From positions 62,001-126,000 of the forward strand of contig NZ_FNAI01000005.1 of the NCBI RefSeq assembly GCF_900101875.1: a DNA stretch of 64,000 bases. Direction: 5' to 3'. Numbering within the stretch: position 1 is the stretch's first letter; every line of letters begins with the position of its first letter. This document shows positions 43,464 to 53,020 of the stretch, in pieces. The translations under genes and the position numbers were made by a program. The notes beneath the pieces are model-generated. The model saw only the letters and a program-made list of their open reading frames with translations. It made no database searches and was not told the origin of the DNA. The stretch is from Mucilaginibacter pineti. Its GTDB lineage: Bacteria > Bacteroidota > Bacteroidia > Sphingobacteriales > Sphingobacteriaceae.

Positions 43464-46400
43464 GGTGATGCAAAGGGACATAAAATTTACTTTCTTTATC
43501 TTCTGGGTCTAACGATACGGATTGTGTAGTGGTATTGCCTTGTACCCAGGCAAACACCAATGGTAATATTAACAGCGCGGCAAACGTTGATGCTATAAGC
43601 CCACCAATAACGGCACGGCCAAGCGGGGATGTTTGGTCACCACCCTCACCTAAGCCGGATGCCATCGGAATCATACCCACAATCATGGCCAAACTGGTCA
43701 TTAATATAGGGCGAAGTCTTAACGCAACTGCCTCACGTGCAGATTTTACCGCATCGCCGTTATGCTTGCGCAATTCCTCGGCGTTGGTAATAAGCAGTAC
43801 CGCGTTTGATATGGATACGCCTACAGACATAATCATACCCATGTATGATTGCAGGTTAAGCGTAGCCCCTGTTATTTTAACCAAAAACAACGACCCGAAT
43901 AACACCGCCGGTACGGTTGATAATACCACTAACGACATTTTGAACGACTGGAAGTTGGCTGCCAGCATTAAAAAGATAACCAAAATGGCAACTATCAAAC
44001 CCGATTGCAGACTATCCAGCGTATCTGTTAAGGTTTGGCTCATACCCCGCAGCTCAACCTTTAAACCGCGCGGCAGCTCGCCTAACGAATTTATGGCCTT
44101 TTGCACATCGTCGGTAGCCGTACCCAAATCTTTATTATTAAGGTTGGCCGTAACAGATAATGTGGGTATTGCACCTATATTATCATTTTCGCCATTGGTG
44201 GTGCCCGTTTTAATATCGGCAACATCACCCAACACCGGGCGCGATTGATTGGCAAGCACCGGAATTTCGCGTACATCATTTAAGCTGGCCATCTGGTATT
44301 CGGGTACCTGTACCTGTACAAGATAACTCAAACCTGCCTTTTCATCAATCCAGTTATTTTTTTCGGTAAACCTCGACGATGATGTTGATGCAACCAACGA
44401 GCGGGAGATATCATTTAAACCTACACCCAGCTGCGCGGCCCGCTGCCTGTCGATATTAATATCGATGGTTGGGTAATTGAACGATTGGCCTATCTGCACA
44501 TCGCGCAGGTAGTTGATCTTGTTAAGCTTATCCATTACCTTAAAGGCATATTCCTGGTTTTGCTTTTTGTTTTTGCCGGATAACGCTATTTCGATAGGCG
44601 TTGGCGACCCCTGGCTTAAAATTTTGTCAGTAAGCTCAATTGGCTCAAACGACAGCCTGATACCAGGCAGTTGCTTGGCAACATCGTGCCTAAGCTTTTC
44701 TTTCAGTTCATCAAGATTTACCTTATAGTCTTCTGTTAAACTTACCTGTAAAACAGCCTCCTGCGGACCAGCCATGAACAAGTAAATTGGGTTTGTTGAA
44801 AACGATGACGGGTGCGAACCAACAAAAGTTGAAGTAATGGCAATATGATTTGCACCAACTATGTTTTTCAAAATATGCTCGGCCTTAACAGCAATTGCTT
44901 CCGTACGTTCCAAACGGGTACCATCAGCAGCGCGTAAACGTACCTGGAAAGTACCTGAGTTTACTTTAGGTAATACATCCCGCCCAATAATATTGAACAG
45001 TATAAATGCAAGCCCGAAAGCAACAATTATATAAACCGATACCACCAGTTTACGTTTTGGAATCATACGATCCATTAGGCGCATAAAGCTTTCCCTGAAC
45101 TTATCAAAACGGGTTGCTTTTTTACCCTGGTGATGCAAGGCTTTTTTCATGGCCTTTTCTTTTTGTTCCCACGGTTCGCCTTCATCTTCCAAAGCAAAAC
45201 CATCCGGGTGGCTATGGTCTTCATGTTTGTTAACCATAACCCAGTTGGCCATAATTGGCACAAACGTTTGGGCCAGCAGGTAGGAGATGATCATGGAGAA
45301 ACCAATGGCTAATGCCAGCGGAAGGAATAATGCACCCGGGATACCTGTCATGGTAAAGGCTGGTGCAAACACCGCCAAAATACAAAACAGGATAAGCAAT
45401 TTAGGGAAGGCGATTTCTTTACAGGAATCCCATATAGCTAAAGCCTTGGGTTTGCCCATATCAAAGTGCTGGTGAATATTTTCAATAGTTACCGTAGATT
45501 CATCTACCAGGATACCAATAGCCAGCGAAAGCCCGCTCAGCGTCATAATATTGATGGTTTGATGGAACAGCGACAGGAAGAATATTGCCGAGATAATACA
45601 GGTGGGGATAGTTAATATTACTATCAACGCCCCTCGTTTATCACCCAGGAACAACAATACCATTAAACCGGTAAGTACTGCACCAATAGCGCCTTCCTCG
45701 GCCAAACTTTTAACGGCATTAATTACATATACCGATTGGTCGAACACGAAGGACAACTTAACATCAGGCGGTACCAAAGCCTGGAACCGGGGTAAAGCCT
45801 TTTTAAGGTTTTGAACCACTTCCCAGGTTGATGCCGTTGCCGATTTGGTAATAGGCAGGTAAACCGAACGTTTACCATTGATAAGAGCATAACCGTTGGT
45901 AATATCGGCGCCGTCTTCAATGGTTGCTACATCGCGCATAAAAACGGTTTGTACACCATTTTTATACAGGGGGATATCGCCAAAATCCTTAACGTTTTTT
46001 ATAGTGGTATTTGATGGTGCAAGGTAATTGTAATCACCAATGCGTACGTTACCTGCGGGGGTGTTTTGGTTGTTCTCGCGCAGGGCGGCCACTATCTGGT
46101 CGGGCGTTAAGTTGTGGGCACGCAGTGCGTTCGGATCTATCTTTAACAAGATGGTACGCTGGTTACCACCAAAGGGTGCCGGCGCAACCAAACCGGGGAT
46201 AGATGTAAATGACGAACGCACATATACCAAAGCATAATCAAGCAATTCGTTATTTGAACGGGTGGCGCTGCTTAAAACCAGCTGACCAACCGGCAGCGTT
46301 GAGGCATCAAACCTCATAATAAACGGCGGCTGCGACCCTTGCGGGAAACCCGCCTGGGCCCGGTTGGTGTAACTCGTGACCTCCGCCGCGGCCTGGGCCA

Positions 46401-46701
46401 TGTTGGTCCCTTCGTAAAAAGTAACTTTTATAAGTGTTAACCCCTGTATGTTTTTTGTTTCGATGCTTTTAACGCCCGAAACAAACAGCAAAAGGTTAAC
46501 ATATTGCTTACCAAAGTAAGCCTCCATTTGGTTTGGGGTAAAGCCTCCGTACGGGTGTGATACGTAGATAACTGGTAAGTTAAGATCAGGAAAAATATCT
46601 ATCTTAATGGTACGTACCGCATTTATCCCGAAAAAAAACAACCCGGCTACCATAACCAATATGGTAATTGGTTTTTGAAGCGCCCCTTTTATCATTCCCA
46701 T
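43450..46701 (-). CDS. RND efflux transporter permease (AcrB/CusA superfamily)
   Basis: 1083 residues with the RND plan: TM1 at the N-terminus, two large periplasmic loops (about 35-330 and 590-880) and TM2-6 and TM8-12. The proton-relay positions differ from AcrB: TM4 reads ILVDESTVTIEN with Asp400-Glu401 in place of Asp-Asp, and TM10 reads SISNAVLLITNAEE with Ser965 at the Lys940 position. A His-rich end (PLHHHEKH) closes the protein. It exports drugs, metals or envelope compounds with the adjacent adaptor and TolC-type proteins; the substrate is unknown. Confidence 0.93.
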   Translation of the reverse strand: MGMIKGALQKPITILVMVAGLFFFGINAVRTIKIDIFPDLNLPVIYVSHPYGGFTPNQMEAYFGKQYVNLLLFVSGVKSIETKNIQGLTLIKVTFYEGTNMAQAAAEVTSYTNRAQAGFPQGSQPPFIMRFDASTLPVGQLVLSSATRSNNELLDYALVYVRSSFTSIPGLVAPAPFGGNQRTILLKIDPNALRAHNLTPDQIVAALRENNQNTPAGNVRIGDYNYLAPSNTTIKNVKDFGDIPLYKNGVQTVFMRDVATIEDGADITNGYALINGKRSVYLPITKSATASTWEVVQNLKKALPRFQALVPPDVKLSFVFDQSVYVINAVKSLAEEGAIGAVLTGLMVLLFLGDKRGALIVILTIPTCIISAIFFLSLFHQTINIMTLSGLSLAIGILVDESTVTIENIHQHFDMGKPKALAIWDSCKEIAFPKLLILFCILAVFAPAFTMTGIPGALFLPLALAIGFSMIISYLLAQTFVPIMANWVMVNKHEDHSHPDGFALEDEGEPWEQKEKAMKKALHHQGKKATRFDKFRESFMRLMDRMIPKRKLVVSVYIIVAFGLAFILFNIIGRDVLPKVNSGTFQVRLRAADGTRLERTEAIAVKAEHILKNIVGANHIAITSTFVGSHPSSFSTNPIYLFMAGPQEAVLQVSLTEDYKVNLDELKEKLRHDVAKQLPGIRLSFEPIELTDKILSQGSPTPIEIALSGKNKKQNQEYAFKVMDKLNKINYLRDVQIGQSFNYPTIDINIDRQRAAQLGVGLNDISRSLVASTSSSRFTEKNNWIDEKAGLSYLVQVQVPEYQMASLNDVREIPVLANQSRPVLGDVADIKTGTTNGENDNIGAIPTLSVTANLNNKDLGTATDDVQKAINSLGELPRGLKVELRGMSQTLTDTLDSLQSGLIVAILVIFLMLAANFQSFKMSLVVLSTVPAVLFGSLFLVKITGATLNLQSYMGMIMSVGVSISNAVLLITNAEELRKHNGDAVKSAREAVALRLRPILMTSLAMIVGMIPMASGLGEGGDQTSPLGRAVIGGLIASTFAALLILPLVFAWVQGNTTTQSVSLDPEDKESKFYVPLHHHEKH

Positions 46702-46722
46702 TATATATGTGTATTGCTATTA

Positions 46723-48126
46723 TTAAAAATTGTTGATAAAGATGCCAAAATCGCCAGTGGCAGCAGCCTTGTACAGCAGGGCTTGCCACACGTTATTTGA
46801 GGCGATGTATTTGTCAACCTCGGCACGGTTGAGCGTGTAAAGGGCCTGCGTAAAGTCTACAATGTTTGATAACCCGTTTTTGTAAAGTTCATATTTTTGC
46901 TTGTAAGCATCCCCGGCTGCCTTAACCTCAACCGGTACTTCCCGGTAGTTTTTAAGCGCGTTGCCTATACGGGTTTCGGCCAGTGTTTGCTGGGCCTTTA
47001 ACTGCTGCTCAACAAGGTCATAATCATTCTTATACTGTGCCGATGTAAATTTTTGCGATTGTACCTGGTAATGGGTTCTGAACACGCTGGTAAAATTCCA
47101 AACCATACCCACGCCAAACAGGTAATTGTACCGGGTTGGGTTGGCTCCTGCTCCGTAACTGCTGCTATAGCTGGTTTGGTCGGCAGCATAATCAGAATTA
47201 AAGCCCGTTCCCCTACCCTGATAAACGCCAAACATGCTGAAGGTTGGGTAGGCAAATGTTTTGAGGTACTTGGCCTGCTCCTCGCTCACTCCTATCCTGT
47301 TCTGGTAAAAGCGCAGCGATGGGTGATCTGTAATGGCAATTGCGCTTTGCGCCATCAAATTAGTTGGCGTTTTGGTGATAAATGCACTATCCAATTGAAA
47401 CTCCTGCGATTCGACACCCAGGTAAATAGATAGCTGGTTGCTTTGTTCCTGCTCGGTTTGCTGCGTATTAGTTAAAGCTATCCGTGCGTTTGATACCTCG
47501 GCATTAGCCAATGACGAATCGACGCCGGGATTAAGTCCTCCCTTTACACGAGCAATCACCACCTTTTGCAGGTCGATTGCCCTGTTGAGGTTATCTTGCT
47601 GGGCTTTTGCCAATTGCTGGGCGGCAAGTAAATTAAGATAGGTGCTGGCCACCCTTATTTCGTGCTGAAACTGCTCTTGCCTCAGATCTGTTTCGTCACG
47701 GGATACAACAGATTTTTGAACCTTAATTCTTTCGGCCGATTTGCCGAAGCTAAAAAAGTCCCAGCTTACGTTGCTCAGGTACAATGAGCCAAAAGCTGCA
47801 TTCCAGTTCTGGCGGGCAAGTGTAGGGCCTGAAGAGGATACTGACAATCCACGATAACCATATGACGGCCCTGTTTGGCCGTTAACGGTTCCGTAATCTT
47901 GTTGGGCGGAGATATTTACATCGGGTAAATACTCGGTTTTGGTTTCTTTTAAATAAGCCTTTGACGCGTTTAGCTGGTTAGCTTTCGACTTTATAGTACC
48001 GTAATTAGTAAGTGCCAAATCCTCGGCGTCCTTAATATTTAATACCTTTTGTTGACTGCGAGCCTGAATTACAAAAAAGACACCTGAAAAAAACAGTAGA
48101 AGATGTTTTGAAGGTATGCTTAACAT
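46723..48126 (-). CDS. TolC-family outer-membrane efflux channel
   Basis: About 467 residues from ATG 48126, chosen because it gives a clean signal peptide (MLSIPSKHLLLFFSGVFFVI...) and because the alternative TTG at 48150 lies in the -7 box. Two repeats of long alpha-helical hairpins (EDLALTNYGTIKSKANQLNA, AQQLAKAQQDNLNRAIDLQK, and the second set near 330-440) are typical of TolC/OprM proteins. It is first in the operon, 21 bp before the RND gene. Confidence 0.93.
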   Translation of the reverse strand: MLSIPSKHLLLFFSGVFFVIQARSQQKVLNIKDAEDLALTNYGTIKSKANQLNASKAYLKETKTEYLPDVNISAQQDYGTVNGQTGPSYGYRGLSVSSSGPTLARQNWNAAFGSLYLSNVSWDFFSFGKSAERIKVQKSVVSRDETDLRQEQFQHEIRVASTYLNLLAAQQLAKAQQDNLNRAIDLQKVVIARVKGGLNPGVDSSLANAEVSNARIALTNTQQTEQEQSNQLSIYLGVESQEFQLDSAFITKTPTNLMAQSAIAITDHPSLRFYQNRIGVSEEQAKYLKTFAYPTFSMFGVYQGRGTGFNSDYAADQTSYSSSYGAGANPTRYNYLFGVGMVWNFTSVFRTHYQVQSQKFTSAQYKNDYDLVEQQLKAQQTLAETRIGNALKNYREVPVEVKAAGDAYKQKYELYKNGLSNIVDFTQALYTLNRAEVDKYIASNNVWQALLYKAAATGDFGIFINNF

Positions 48127-48151
48127 AGCGGTGTATTTTATACACGGCAAA

Positions 48152-48215
48152 AGTATTTTTATAAGCTATATGAAAAAAATGAATTAAATTTGTCATAATC
48201 ATTAGCAAAACTAAT
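48152..48215. promoter_or_regulatory. Divergent promoters and LysR binding site between efflux operon and regulator
   Basis: ATTAG-CAAAA-CTAAT at 48201-48215 is a T-N11-A LysR box. The efflux operon has TACTTTTG on the minus strand at about 48159-48152, so the box centre is about 62 bp upstream of its start site, the usual LysR recognition position. The regulator gene has TAAATTTG at 48185-48192; the same box then covers its first transcribed bases, fitting autorepression. Confidence 0.65.
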
Positions 48216-48216
48216 A

Positions 48217-49164
48217 ATGAATATAGCACTGCACCATTTTCGCCTTATAGATACCATTTCTAAAGAGGGAACTTTAACCAAAGCAGCTGAGGCTCTGCAT
48301 CTTACGCAATCTGCACTTAGTCACCAGTTAAAGGAACTGGAGAAGGAGCTTGATATAGAGGTTTTTCATCGCCAAGGTAAAAAATTGCATTTATCTGAGA
48401 TTGGGTATCGGTTTTTGCGTAGTTCGGAGAAAATTTTATCTGAAATACGCACTATGGAGGAGGATATCCAGAATTATAAGAACGGAAAAACCGGAAAGCT
48501 TAACATTAGTATGCAGTGTTATACGGCTTACCACTGGCTGCCGGGTGTAATAAAATACTTTAAAAGCCAATGGCCTGATATCAATATCAACATTGTATCT
48601 GATGCTACACAACGCCCGCTTGAGTACCTTATGCGCGGCGATATTGACCTTGGGATAGTACGTACACAAATGATTAACACCAAGATAAATTATGAGCCCA
48701 TTTTTGACGACAGGCTGAATGTAATACTCCCTGCAGATCATCCGCTTACAAAAAAGAAGGTAATACAAATAGCTGATTTTCAGGACCAGGAACTAATAAT
48801 GGCCTTGTACGACCCAACTTACCAGGATACCCCGCTTATTGAAACACTGATACAGGAACAGCAGGTGCGCCCCAAAACGCTTAACCGTATACATTACACA
48901 GATGCAACTATTGAAATGGTGAATGCAGGCCTGGGTATCAGCGTAATGGCCGACTGGATTGTAAGGCCTTACCTTGCAAACCGTAACATCGTGGCCAAGC
49001 CCCTGCACCACAGTGTTGCTAAAAGAACATGGTATGCGGCAACCTGTAAGGATACCCCCACCATACAAAACTTTTTGTCGTGCCTGAAAATGTATTTCGC
49101 AGAAAATCAAATGTGTTTAGAAAGTGAAAACTTTGAAGAAGCAAGGCAGCTGCAAGTGGTATAG
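48217..49164 (+). CDS. LysR-family transcriptional regulator
   Basis: 315 residues. An N-terminal winged helix (1-60; TLTKAAEALHLTQSALSHQLKELE) and a substrate-binding domain (about 90-300; MRGDIDLGIV, LGISVMADWI). The start codon lies one base after a LysR box, and the gene is divergent from the TolC-RND-adaptor operon, its likely target. The effector is unknown. Its 3' end overlaps the GH8 gene by 41 nt. Confidence 0.93.
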   Translation: MNIALHHFRLIDTISKEGTLTKAAEALHLTQSALSHQLKELEKELDIEVFHRQGKKLHLSEIGYRFLRSSEKILSEIRTMEEDIQNYKNGKTGKLNISMQCYTAYHWLPGVIKYFKSQWPDININIVSDATQRPLEYLMRGDIDLGIVRTQMINTKINYEPIFDDRLNVILPADHPLTKKKVIQIADFQDQELIMALYDPTYQDTPLIETLIQEQQVRPKTLNRIHYTDATIEMVNAGLGISVMADWIVRPYLANRNIVAKPLHHSVAKRTWYAATCKDTPTIQNFLSCLKMYFAENQMCLESENFEEARQLQVV

Positions 49165-50359
49165 CCTGCTTACGCTATTCCTTATTGTAAATGTACAGGT
49201 TGAGGCACAGATTATGCCGTTTCCGCAGCATAGCAAATACACAGCGGGCAGCATCAGGCCAAACCATTTAACGCAGCAGAAGCTTGATGTGCAAGTAAGT
49301 ACCTTTTACGATCAATGGAAAACGCGTTACATTAAACCAGGCTGTATTAAGGACCAGTATTACGTGTGGTTTGAAAGAAAAGGCAAGGAATGTGTATCTG
49401 AAGGGCAAGGCTATGGTATGCTTATTACTGTATTAATGGCCGGATATGATAAAGCTGCAAAAACCACCTTTGATGGCCTGTACAATTATAGCAAAGCCCA
49501 TCCGGCAAAAACATCGCCTTATTTGATGGCCTGGGCACAGGTAAAAAACTGTAAAGACCTTGACCGAAGCACCGCTACTGATGGCGACCTGGATATAGCC
49601 TGCGCGCTGCTGATGGCTGCCAAACAATGGGGCAACAAGGGCGGTATCAATTATCTGCAGGAAGCCACAAGCAAACTGGCCGCTATTATGCAGCATGAAG
49701 TAAACCCCAAAACCTATAGCATTTTACTGAGCGATGCGATAGAAAACGACAGTCCCGATTATTATGATACCCGCTCATCTGATTTCATGCCCGCCAATTT
49801 TAAGGCCTTCGCAAACGCAATACCTAATGGCGACTGGCAAAAAGTAACCGATAGCAGCTATAAACTCTTCGCATTGATGCAAAGTAAATACAGTCCAGAG
49901 GCGGGTTTAATTCCCGATTTTATAAGCAATACGCATAAAAATCCGCATCCGGCAAAACCTAATTATTTGGAATCCGCCTATGATGGGTATTACAATTATA
50001 ATGCCTGCCGGGCGCCCTGGCGCATAGCTACAGATTATTTACTTTATGGTGATGTAAGGGCAAAAACTTTCTCCACTAAAATAAATCGTTGGATCCGTCA
50101 AACCACCAATGGTAACCCCGATAATATTTCGGCTGGTTATACATTGGCTGGCAATGATATCAAGGGCCGGTATTTTGAAGCATTAAGTTTCATAGGCCCT
50201 TTTACAGTTGCCGCAACTATTGATAAAAACAACCAGCAATGGCTCAATAAATTATGGGATTACCTTGTTGGTTTTAAACTCAAAGATTACGACTACTATG
50301 ACAACAGCATCAAAATGCTGAATATGATCCAGGTATCGGGAAACTATTGGAGGGCGTAG
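49124..50359 (+). CDS. GH8 endoglucanase family enzyme
   Basis: 411 residues from GTG 49124, overlapping the LysR gene; the next ATG would remove the signal peptide (SLLTLFLIVNVQVEAQ). GH8 hallmarks: catalytic Glu93 in SEGQGYGMLI and the TDGDLDIACALL segment with Asp153 and Asp155. GH8 contains endoglucanases, lichenases, chitosanases and reducing-end xylanases; the cellulose-synthesis-type (BcsZ) is also here. No bcs genes are adjacent, so substrate is open. It is exported. Confidence 0.9.
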   Translation: MKTLKKQGSCKWYSLLTLFLIVNVQVEAQIMPFPQHSKYTAGSIRPNHLTQQKLDVQVSTFYDQWKTRYIKPGCIKDQYYVWFERKGKECVSEGQGYGMLITVLMAGYDKAAKTTFDGLYNYSKAHPAKTSPYLMAWAQVKNCKDLDRSTATDGDLDIACALLMAAKQWGNKGGINYLQEATSKLAAIMQHEVNPKTYSILLSDAIENDSPDYYDTRSSDFMPANFKAFANAIPNGDWQKVTDSSYKLFALMQSKYSPEAGLIPDFISNTHKNPHPAKPNYLESAYDGYYNYNACRAPWRIATDYLLYGDVRAKTFSTKINRWIRQTTNGNPDNISAGYTLAGNDIKGRYFEALSFIGPFTVAATIDKNNQQWLNKLWDYLVGFKLKDYDYYDNSIKMLNMIQVSGNYWRA

Positions 50360-50417
50360 CGACTATTACCTACCCCTACATCATTGCAATGACGTAACTT
50401 CTAAATTCTCTTAGTTC

Positions 50418-50690
50418 CCCTCTTGAGAGAGTAATAGCCCATCAATAGACTTTCTGAATATTAAAGAACATGGGTAGTCCCCGCTGGGGACAAATACACT
50501 TTTTTTATTAGGCTACAAACAGGTAATCCCTACGGGACATGAAAAACTATCACTTTCTATCAATATTGCAAATCTTTCATGTCCCGTAGGGATTACCTGT
50601 TTGTAGAAAAAAAACATCTAGTCGATTATGCCCCGTAGGGGTTACCCATCTGTCGTTTCATGGGCTATTACTTTCAAGAGGGGAATCACA
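50418..50690. repeat. Triple-nested palindromic element, second copy
   Basis: Family B-like ends (CCCTCTTGAGAG and TCAAGAGGGG) surround an AGTAATAGCCCAT pair (50430-50442 and 50660-50672). Inside that, ATGGGTAGTCCCCGCTGGGG and CCCCGTAGGGGTTACCCAT form a further pair, and inside that is a perfect 32-bp inverted repeat (50513-50544 and 50575-50606; core GGTAATCCCTACGGGACATG) with a 30-nt loop. No gene is seen in the 357-bp gap. Confidence 0.85.
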
Positions 50691-50716
50691 CCATACCCTC
50701 GCTAATATTATCAATA

Positions 50717-52030
50717 CTAATCATCATCCAATATCTTTTGCGCCGCTTGTAATCCGCTGGTTAAGGCGGCTTCAACAGTACCCATAGCTGTACCTTCGTA
50801 AAGGTATTCGCCGGCAAAGTAAATGGTATTGGCTACCGGTTTGTTTAATGTTTGCTTAGCCTGTGGCGCAGCAACGGTATCGTAGGCGTATGAGCCCCGG
50901 GTAAAGGAATCAGCTGTCCAGTTCACCACCTGCCAGCTGAGTAGTTTTTTTCTTAATTCCTGCAGATGGATACTGAAGATATTACTTAATGATTGCAGGC
51001 CCTGCTCCATAATATCCTCATTGGCCATACTAACTTTTTCGGCAGCATCGGGGCCGCCCAACCAGCCGGTAAGCAGATTGATGCGTTGCGGTACCTGTGT
51101 CCACCAGGTTGGGATTTCTTCTTCTGAAAACAGGTATCCCATATTTTGAATGCTTTTTCCTCCCAACTGGTCGGCTTCTACATTTTCCCAAAATGGCTGG
51201 TCAAATTCAAACAGTATTTTTATTACCGCGCCAAAGCCCAAAGCATTTATGGCTGCTGTATGTCCTGTTAGTTGCGGTTTGAAATGGATGGCACCATCTT
51301 CGTTTTTATCTATTTGAAGAATACCCAGCGGTAGGGCTATCAATAGTTGTTTGGCATCGTAGTTTATACCGGCGGTTGTACTTATTTTTACTTGCTGTTT
51401 ATCCCACTCAATATGTTGCACCACAGCATTTAAGCAAACAATTCCGCCTGCGGCTTTAAATTCATCAGCCAGGTAATTCATCAATTTAATATAGCCGCCT
51501 TCAATTCGGTATTGGGCTCCTTCATCCTCAGATAACCACTCTTTGCGTAAGGCAAACGCGCTTGCCCGGGCCGGATCGGCATTGTCATAGCCGGAAACGA
51601 AGCTGCGTACAGATTGCCGCATGTTGTGGTATTTATCATCGGCAAAGTACTGCTGCAGAAAATCATTAATGGTGATATCCTGCTCAAGCGCTTTTAGTTT
51701 ATCCAGCAATTCATCCCAATTTTCAACAAAAAATTCGTTGGTTGTAAATTTGCCATCGGTATATTTCCACATTTCGGCACTTGCCGAATGATAAGGAATA
51801 CCTGCCTTATCTAATAAGCTTTTTGTAAGCGGCAAGTCGCCATGAATAAACTCCGCCCCCATTTCGGCCGGCTGCCGGTCGTATCCATATTCAAGCGTAT
51901 GGATACGACCGCCAATCCGGTTATGTGCTTCTAATAAAATAACCTTTTTGCCGGCTTTCGCCAATGTTCGGGCGGCTATTAATCCGGCGGCGCCGGCACC
52001 TATTACTATTATATCCGTGTTATCCATCAT
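50717..52030 (-). CDS. FAD-dependent amine oxidase (flavin monoamine oxidase family)
   Basis: 437 residues. The dinucleotide-binding motif IVIGAGAAGLIAARTLAKAG (9-28) is followed by the FAD motif IGGRIHTL and the C-terminal FAGEYLYEGTAMGTVEAALTSG segment, all typical of monoamine oxidase/polyamine oxidase-type flavoproteins. There is no signal peptide, so it is cytosolic. It would oxidise an amine to an aldehyde or imine with release of peroxide; the substrate is not readable. Single gene, followed in the window by a nested repeat. Confidence 0.9.
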   Translation of the reverse strand: MMDNTDIIVIGAGAAGLIAARTLAKAGKKVILLEAHNRIGGRIHTLEYGYDRQPAEMGAEFIHGDLPLTKSLLDKAGIPYHSASAEMWKYTDGKFTTNEFFVENWDELLDKLKALEQDITINDFLQQYFADDKYHNMRQSVRSFVSGYDNADPARASAFALRKEWLSEDEGAQYRIEGGYIKLMNYLADEFKAAGGIVCLNAVVQHIEWDKQQVKISTTAGINYDAKQLLIALPLGILQIDKNEDGAIHFKPQLTGHTAAINALGFGAVIKILFEFDQPFWENVEADQLGGKSIQNMGYLFSEEEIPTWWTQVPQRINLLTGWLGGPDAAEKVSMANEDIMEQGLQSLSNIFSIHLQELRKKLLSWQVVNWTADSFTRGSYAYDTVAAPQAKQTLNKPVANTIYFAGEYLYEGTAMGTVEAALTSGLQAAQKILDDD

Positions 52031-52106
52031 TACCCTGCTAAGTTCGGGATTGATTTAACTATCCGGAATAAAATGATTTAAAAAGCCGTCGATACAGGGT
52101 AAATTC

Positions 52107-52817
52107 TTACTCTTTTAGCTTGGTGTTCCGTTTATCGGCAGGTATTGTTTTAAACTCCTTGTGCTTTTCATTAAGATAAGCTTCCAGGTTAAATCCGTTA
52201 TCATAATAAACTTTAGGAGAAGGGGTATATAAGATCAAAAAATCATCCATGTCCTTACCTTTAAGCGGCAGGTACTTAGCAATATTGGTGGGATTAAATA
52301 CTGTAGCTATCTCATCCAACTGATCCTGGTTTTTCAGAAATGCCGCCTGCTTCGCCTTTCTCTTTTCGTCTTTTTTGAAATATTTGAGTCTTAGTGATAA
52401 GCCCCCGTCTAAATTGCCATTTGCATCGCGGTGATAAGCAACAGTTTGGTTATGATACTCCGGCGCAAGGAACGATCCTTTATGTACATCGGCTGTTGAA
52501 ACAACCTTTACTTCGCCAAGCATATTTTGCACTGGCATTAAGAAAACTTCCAGCGCCCTATTGTCGGTTAGCAGCAGGGTATCGGGCTTGTAAAGTGCAT
52601 TGGTAAAAATCAGTACTTCGCCAGCTTTTGACTCAATACTAAATTTACCTTTGTTATCAGTAAGCACTTGCTTATGGTTGGCGGGGTTTTCAACCATAAT
52701 ATTTTGTAATGCAACACGGGTTTTGTTTTCATAAACAGTACCAGATTGTGTGGTTTGGGCACAAGCAATTGTCACAATAGTGCAGCTTAGCAGCAGGGAA
52801 AAAACAAGTTTAAGCAT
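52107..52817 (-). CDS. Secreted protein with CarboxypepD_reg-like domain
   Basis: 236 residues with a signal peptide (ending near ACAQ, residue 20). Residues 25-95 form a carboxypeptidase-regulatory-like beta sandwich (SGTVYENKTRVALQNIMVEN, DNKGKFSIESKAGE), as at the front of SusC proteins but without plug or barrel. The rest is charged and unassigned. Periplasmic or outer-membrane associated; function unknown. Confidence 0.75.
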   Translation of the reverse strand: MLKLVFSLLLSCTIVTIACAQTTQSGTVYENKTRVALQNIMVENPANHKQVLTDNKGKFSIESKAGEVLIFTNALYKPDTLLLTDNRALEVFLMPVQNMLGEVKVVSTADVHKGSFLAPEYHNQTVAYHRDANGNLDGGLSLRLKYFKKDEKRKAKQAAFLKNQDQLDEIATVFNPTNIAKYLPLKGKDMDDFLILYTPSPKVYYDNGFNLEAYLNEKHKEFKTIPADKRNTKLKE

Positions 52818-53020
52818 CAGTAAAAATAAATATAAAATGTGGGAGTCTATTTTTAACTTCCTTATTTAACCAAATTTAACAAATCAACGTATAAGAAGAA
52901 ATAAGCAGCTATTTTAAATTGTCTTTTTTTAATAAAACGATAATTTTTTAACTGAAATTAATTAAAAAAATCAATATATTTGATTGTATACTTTTATGCC
53001 AATTTACATCCTCTTCTGAT

